From the NCBI GenBank assembly GCA_022592445.1, contig JABYQR010000721.1:1-10490 (forward strand): a stretch of DNA of 10,490 bases. The letters run 5' to 3'. The notes beneath the pieces were generated by a model, which had not been told where the DNA came from, ran no database searches, and saw only the letters and a list, made by a program, of their open reading frames with translations. How positions within the stretch are numbered: the stretch's first letter is position 1; every line of letters begins with the position of its first letter. The stretch comes from Cytidiella melzeri. Its lineage: Eukaryota > Basidiomycota > Agaricomycetes > Polyporales > Irpicaceae. The position numbers and the translations under genes are program-made. Of this stretch, positions 7,373 to 10,490 are shown one piece after another.

Positions 7373-7460
7373 TAGGGCATGCTTAGTAAGGTAGATTACT
7401 TCGCTTACTCATGTAGGTATTAGGGGTCTTAGGGTAGTACCTGGGGTCCTCCCCTTCATG

Positions 7461-7468
7461 TATATATA
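7461..7468 (+). promoter_or_regulatory. TATA box of LTR B
   Basis: TATATATA is followed by GAGGCACTCCTGAGG, 170 bp before the inferred LTR end. It is the likely core promoter for the genomic RNA of element B. Confidence 0.65.
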
Positions 7469-7606
7469 GAGGCACTCCTGAGGGCATATCCCCTCAGTCT
7501 TATCCACTCTGTTGAACTAGGACTACTCAGTACCTCACAGTACTTCGCTCACCACACCTCTTACTCTCTATCTCCATCAACTCCCCCCAGTTTATCAACC
7601 TATCTG

Positions 7607-7701
7607 GTGAGTAGTAACCTTAACTGTTACATTTGGATAAGACTGCCCCTACTCCCTCACGTCTCTGGACGTGCTGGAGGTTTTCTTTCCCTTTCTTCTA
7701 G
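7607..7701 (+). other. Possible leader intron across the LTR B end
   Basis: The donor GTGAGTAG at 7607 has a strong consensus. A long pyrimidine tract (TTTTCTTTCCCTTTCTTCTAG) ends with an acceptor at 7701. The 95-nt segment contains the LTR end and the primer-binding site, so a spliced RNA could serve as mRNA while the unspliced RNA serves as genome. It is a prediction from splice signals only. Confidence 0.4.
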
Positions 7702-8209
7702 GTCTTGTGCCTGTGCGTGGGCCCCCTTACAAATCCTCTAGACATAGAGGTAGCCGGACCATAGGCTCTAAGTGGTAGTTGTGTCTAGGCCTTGCCTTGA
7801 TGCGCACAACTTGAATCACCCTCTCCCCCAACGCTCCTAGAGCTGATCAGAGCAGGGGTTGGCATTATGCCAACATGATGAAAGTGTGCCGCCCCACAGG
7901 CGATAGTGGGGTCTGGTGTCAGACGCTCGTTATAAGAGCTGGACAACAGGACTGGAAGCCCATGAGTACCTAGGCACGAAGACGGGTAACTGGTTCTGGC
8001 CGGACTTAGGGTCAGTGAAATACTGATCCGCCAACCATTTGCCGCATGGGTGGAACCATGACGGAGATCCTTTTCACCACCGGACCTGGAGAGAGAGTCC
8101 AGGCTGACGCCGGCACTACCCCACGCACACACAGGACCTCTCCTTTACGGAGATTTGTTTTGCACACCACTGAGCTGTCAAGCTCATCACGCATTGTCAC
8201 ACAGTCACC
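7632..8209 (+). ncRNA. Long hairpin-rich leader of element B
   Basis: There is no credible ORF here. Perfect short stems succeed each other: 7735-7740/7745-7750, 7858-7865/7867-7874, 7892-7897/7906-7911, 7925-7928/7936-7939, 8012-8016/8022-8026, 8045-8049/8056-8060, 8085-8090/8098-8103 and 8171-8176/8181-8186. At least six AUGs precede the ORF0 start (7800, 7875, 7878, 7962, 8046, 8058), which would hinder scanning. A structured element for packaging, dimerisation or internal initiation is the natural inference. It matches no RNA family I can name. Confidence 0.45.
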
Positions 8210-8989
8210 ATGCCGATTTCCCGCTTCATCGCTGCTAGGTCTGGCCGCAAGGCCCCCTACTCCATTCCTGGCCGTAATGAAGTCACCGGACTTCAGGAAC
8301 GCCTCACCGTCTCGAAAGAGACACTTGACAAGTTCAAAGACGCTGGCAAGCCTTGCCGGCTCAAATACCCCAATAACAAGCCTCTCATGAAGAGGATTGA
8401 CCTCGAGGAGCAGACTCGCACTACCATCGAGCATGAGGAAGACCAGGATTGTATGAGAAAGGTCTCCAACCTCATGTCTCAGCTCAGCCTTCTCGACAGG
8501 ATTGAGAAGCAAGAGAAGGAGAAAGCTGAAAAGCTTACTCTCCTTCAGCGTATCGAGGAGCGCAATCAACGCGCTTACATTCCCACTCCCACTCCTCTTC
8601 CCACCACCCTCCACTTCCGTAAAACGAAGCTTATGCTTCGTCAGCAGGAGTTTGAACCAATGATCACAGCAGCCTGTCAAAGGCTTGAACCTGTGCTCAA
8701 GAAGCTGGACACCTCCTTCTCGAGTGGTGGGCAATCGTCTAACCATCAGCTCAACACTCGTTGAGAAAAAGCCCAGCTGCTGATTGGTCGTGTCTTCATG
8801 GTTGAACAGTGGTTCAAGGAGAATCACACGGACAAGATGACAAATAGGGAATGGAGAATGTTAAAAAAGGACTTAAAGAGTTTAGGCAGGATTAGCTTTG
8901 TAGACATACATCAGAGATGGGGTTACATTCTAGAGTTACTAGAAGGGCTGTTCAACATGAACACCTTTGTATATGCGGAAATGGAATAA
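8210..8989 (+). pseudogene. Extra ORF ('ORF0') of element B, one stop
   Basis: The ATG at 8210 has a good context (GTCACCATGC). The frame runs 260 codons to the TAA at 8987-8989 and is interrupted only by TGA at 8762-8764. It is basic at the N-terminus (MPISRFIAARSGRKAPY), has a long charged, probably coiled-coil middle (QLSLLDRIEKQEKEKAEKLT), and a proline hinge (PTPTPLPTT). After the stop, the C-terminal half contains REWRMLKKDLKSLGRI near 8846. That half matches the corresponding part of the element A protein, with the consensus REW-x2-L-x4-K-x-[IL]-G-[KR]-I. The equal order of basic N-terminus, hinge and helical C-terminus supports homology. The stop could be a simple mutation (CGA to TGA) or, less likely, a readthrough site. 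No Cys tail is seen here. It is not an enzyme family I recognise; a nucleic-acid-binding or Gag-partner role would fit but is unproven. Confidence 0.65.
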
Positions 8990-9025
8990 AATGTATGGGC
9001 TGACAAGCCTCATTTTAATTGGTGA

Positions 9026-9087
9026 CAACTTCCTGAAAAGGATTTAATGTGTGAAAACAACTCTGACAAGAGTTCAATGTGTGAAAA
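9026..9087 (+). repeat. Tandem pair of about 30 bp ahead of gag B
   Basis: The units 9026-9057 (CAACTTCCTGAAAAGGATTT then AATGTGTGAAAA) and 9058-9087 (CAACTCTGACAAGAGTTC then AATGTGTGAAAA) share both ends. They lie in the 171-bp ORF0-gag spacer of element B, the rest of which is AT-rich with a CTTCTTCTTATACTAG stretch before the gag ATG. Confidence 0.6.
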
Positions 9088-9160
9088 GTGGTGTTTTCTC
9101 TTCTTCTTATACTAGAAATAGTATTTCGCTTGTCCTTTGCTAACTAAGAAATTAGAAGCA

Positions 9161-10477
9161 ATGGCCACTCAACACAACGCCGGATCCAGTGCTGCCCCCG
9201 CTGCTAACCTCACCCATTCTGTTCCTTTTGGCAAGATTACGCCAATTGTTTATAACCCTTCTGTTGAGAATTTTGAACAGCACATTTTCCACAACCTTAC
9301 CATAGCCCAAAGGGCTTTTACTCGCACGGTTGAAGGAGAAGCAACAACTGCTATTGTTCATAATATGATGAATCAAATGGTTCTCATTTGGAACAATCAG
9401 TTGTCATTGCTGGAGGATAACCTCCAGGAATACGTCGATAAGGTCGCTCAAGACCTATATTCGCAGTCCGCTGCCGACACGCAAGTCCAGCGGATGGACA
9501 CTGACCTCGACATGGTCAAGACAACGATCACAAATGTGGTCAATCAGATCAACCAGCTTCCCTTGTTGCAAGGACAAGGAGGATCCTCGCGCCGGCCCAA
9601 GATTGGCAAACCCCCGGAGTTCAACAACACCGATGGCAAGGTCAAGTTCAACGAGTGGTTGAACAAGATCTCTCTGTGGCTTGTCCACGAGAACGTTGCT
9701 ACAGACAGGCAACGTATTGCCATCGCAATGAACCGGCTCTCAGGCGCAGCGGCTCAATACATGGAGCCGTGGATCAAGAAGCTGACGAAGGGTCAGACAA
9801 TTGGAATGTGGGAAGAGTTTGAGAACGAGCTCAAGGTACAGTATGGACAACGGGATAACAAGGAGGGCGCTCAAAAGGAGCTTAATTCCTTGTTCAACAA
9901 TACGGATCTGGCGCACAAGAACTTTGTCAAGTATGCGGAACACTTCCGTACGCTTGGCAGGCTTTCTGGATACGAGGACGACTTGCTTATTCATAAGCTC
10001 AAGCACGTCATTGAGAAGGATATGAGGCTTGTCATGATTGGAAAAGATGAAAATCAAATTCCGACAACTTGGCCTCAGTTCCTCAACCTCTTGCTCGACA
10101 TCCACAAGAAGGTCTATCCGGAGAAAGCACAAGGCCAGATCTTCGCAAAGGAGAAAGATACGTCCACTCCTATGGAGGTGGACACTGCGGACAAGAAAAA
10201 GAAGAAGAACGAGAAGCGGAACAAGGGCAAAGGCAAAGAGGTGAACTCGACTGAAAAGTCGGAAAAGTTCTGTCACATTCACAAGTCCAAAGGACATAAC
10301 ACGGACGAATGTAACCTCAACGGCCTTAAGAAGAAGCCCAACGAGAAGAAGAAGGAAGGGAAGAAGGATGGAAAGTCTTCAGCGCCAAAGAAGATTCGGG
10401 CAGCAGATGCCGAGGACTCTGGGACGGACAGCAAGGCCGAAGCCCCTAAGGCTTCGTCGTCTAAAACAAAAACGTAA
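9161..10477 (+). CDS. gag: Ty3/gypsy-type Gag polyprotein of element B
   Basis: A 438-residue protein that would form the cytoplasmic particle enclosing the retroelement RNA. I take the ATG at 9161 (AGCAATGGCC, Kozak-like), because the frame upstream opens only with TTG at 9137. Residues 1-25 are Ala/Ser-rich and about 75-135 form a helical, coiled-coil-like region. From about 147 (IGKPPEFNNTDGKVKFNEWL) comes the Gag capsid domain, with SGAAAQYMEPWI near 194, a KEGAQKELNSLF block near 234 and the FRTLGRLSGYEDDLLIHKL segment near 262. A lysine-rich linker follows and then one zinc knuckle at 371-384, CHIHKSKGHNTDEC, i.e. C-x2-H-x4-H-x4-C. The second ligand His in place of Cys is a known variant in fungal and plant gypsy elements. 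The tail is Lys/Ser-rich. No protease or polymerase is fused: the TAA is at 10475-10477, so pol must lie downstream in another frame or ORF. The frame is intact, unlike ORF0 upstream. Confidence 0.88.
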   Translation: MATQHNAGSSAAPAANLTHSVPFGKITPIVYNPSVENFEQHIFHNLTIAQRAFTRTVEGEATTAIVHNMMNQMVLIWNNQLSLLEDNLQEYVDKVAQDLYSQSAADTQVQRMDTDLDMVKTTITNVVNQINQLPLLQGQGGSSRRPKIGKPPEFNNTDGKVKFNEWLNKISLWLVHENVATDRQRIAIAMNRLSGAAAQYMEPWIKKLTKGQTIGMWEEFENELKVQYGQRDNKEGAQKELNSLFNNTDLAHKNFVKYAEHFRTLGRLSGYEDDLLIHKLKHVIEKDMRLVMIGKDENQIPTTWPQFLNLLLDIHKKVYPEKAQGQIFAKEKDTSTPMEVDTADKKKKKNEKRNKGKGKEVNSTEKSEKFCHIHKSKGHNTDECNLNGLKKKPNEKKKEGKKDGKSSAPKKIRAADAEDSGTDSKAEAPKASSSKTKT

Positions 10478-10490
10478 ATACCACGCATTT

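Larger units (their letters stand above)
6879..7631 (+). repeat. Putative 5' LTR of element B
   Basis: The right end GTTACA (to 7631) is followed by TTTGGATAAGACTG, a plausible primer-binding site. A TATA box lies at 7461-7468, and upstream of it is a dense set of short repeats typical of a U3 region. The start at 6879 is a guess from where Gag A similarity fades and from the resulting length (about 753 bp, close to LTR A). An alternative start at 7280 (TGTCATGGATGG, like the start of LTR A) is possible, but that position is better explained by a small nested palindrome. Confidence 0.45.
6879..10490 (+). mobile_element. Retroelement B (Ty3/gypsy-like), continues past window
   Basis: It has an LTR, a structured leader, an extra ORF, and a full gag with a zinc knuckle. 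The pol genes would begin after 10477 and are not visible. It resembles element A in gene order and in the C-terminal half of the extra ORF, yet little nucleotide identity is visible, so the two belong to separate families. The left edge is uncertain: it may be 6879 (TATTATTGGG, possibly a mutated TGTTATTGGG) or a TGT a little upstream. Confidence 0.65.

Noticed and set aside
7280..7631. A 352-bp LTR B beginning at TGTCATGG
   Set aside because: The matching inverted arm at 7347-7372 and the TAGGG duplication on both sides fit a self-contained 93-bp insertion better, and U3-like repeats extend upstream of it. Not excluded.
7632..8209. tRNA, rRNA or group I intron in the leader of element B
   Set aside because: The stems do not form a cloverleaf, no rRNA core motif was recognised, and the conserved group I P/Q/R/S elements were not identified by eye.
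8012..8827. 271-codon minus-strand frame opposite ORF0 of element B
   Set aside because: The plus strand shows homology to the ORF0 of element A, a Kozak-like ATG and a coherent architecture; the minus frame is a shadow without motifs.
9740..10297. 185-codon minus-strand frame within gag
   Set aside because: It is antisense to the capsid and zinc-knuckle coding region; its Leu-rich composition follows from the Lys/Glu-rich plus strand.
1..10490. CRISPR array, bacterial operon or phage genes
   Set aside because: Spliceosomal introns, LTR elements and fungal-type transposase motifs show a eukaryotic source; no regular repeat-spacer array is present.

Overview
This looks like repeat-rich DNA from a filamentous basidiomycete, most likely an Agaricomycete. 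The evidence is a degraded transposase of the Plavaka family with short introns (50-53 nt, GT..AG, GTRAGT donors), and two Ty3/gypsy-type LTR retroelements whose Gag carries a C-x2-H-x4-H-x4-C knuckle. No ordinary housekeeping gene was recognised. The organism is inferred from family resemblance, not from a search.

Layout. 1-835: C-rich and pyrimidine-rich low-complexity DNA with degenerate TGCGTT/TGCATCTC words and no credible gene. 836-3742 (minus strand): a four-exon Plavaka transposase pseudogene with three in-frame stops and one frameshift, all localised. 3743-3959: a short divergent intergenic region. 3960-4733 (plus): the 5' part of an unrecognised lysine/serine-rich protein gene with at least one clear intron, cut off where a putative LTR begins. 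4734 to about 6878 (plus): the 5' part of retroelement A, consisting of LTR, a broken extra ORF ('ORF0') and a truncated gag. From about 6879 to the window end (plus): retroelement B, apparently inserted in A's gag, consisting of a repeat-packed LTR, a strongly hairpin-forming leader, a second ORF0 with one stop, and a full-length gag. The pol region of B would lie beyond the window.

The most interesting signal is that both retroelements carry, between the 5' LTR and gag, an extra ORF whose C-terminal halves are related. The shared core is REW-x2-L-x4-K-x-[IL]-G-[KR]-I, and in A a zinc-ribbon-like Cys tail follows in the +1 frame. I do not recognise this protein. Next come the leader of element B, with eight perfect small hairpins and several upstream AUGs, and a 93-bp palindromic insertion. 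That insertion has LTR-like TG..CA ends and a 5-bp target duplication, and its arm matches the start of LTR A.

How it fits together. The Plavaka element and the unknown gene are the older layer. LTR element A landed in the gene, element B landed in A, and a tiny palindromic element landed in B's LTR. Most inactivating changes can be explained by C:G to T:A transitions. All boundaries, splice sites and nesting are read by eye and need alignment to other copies.
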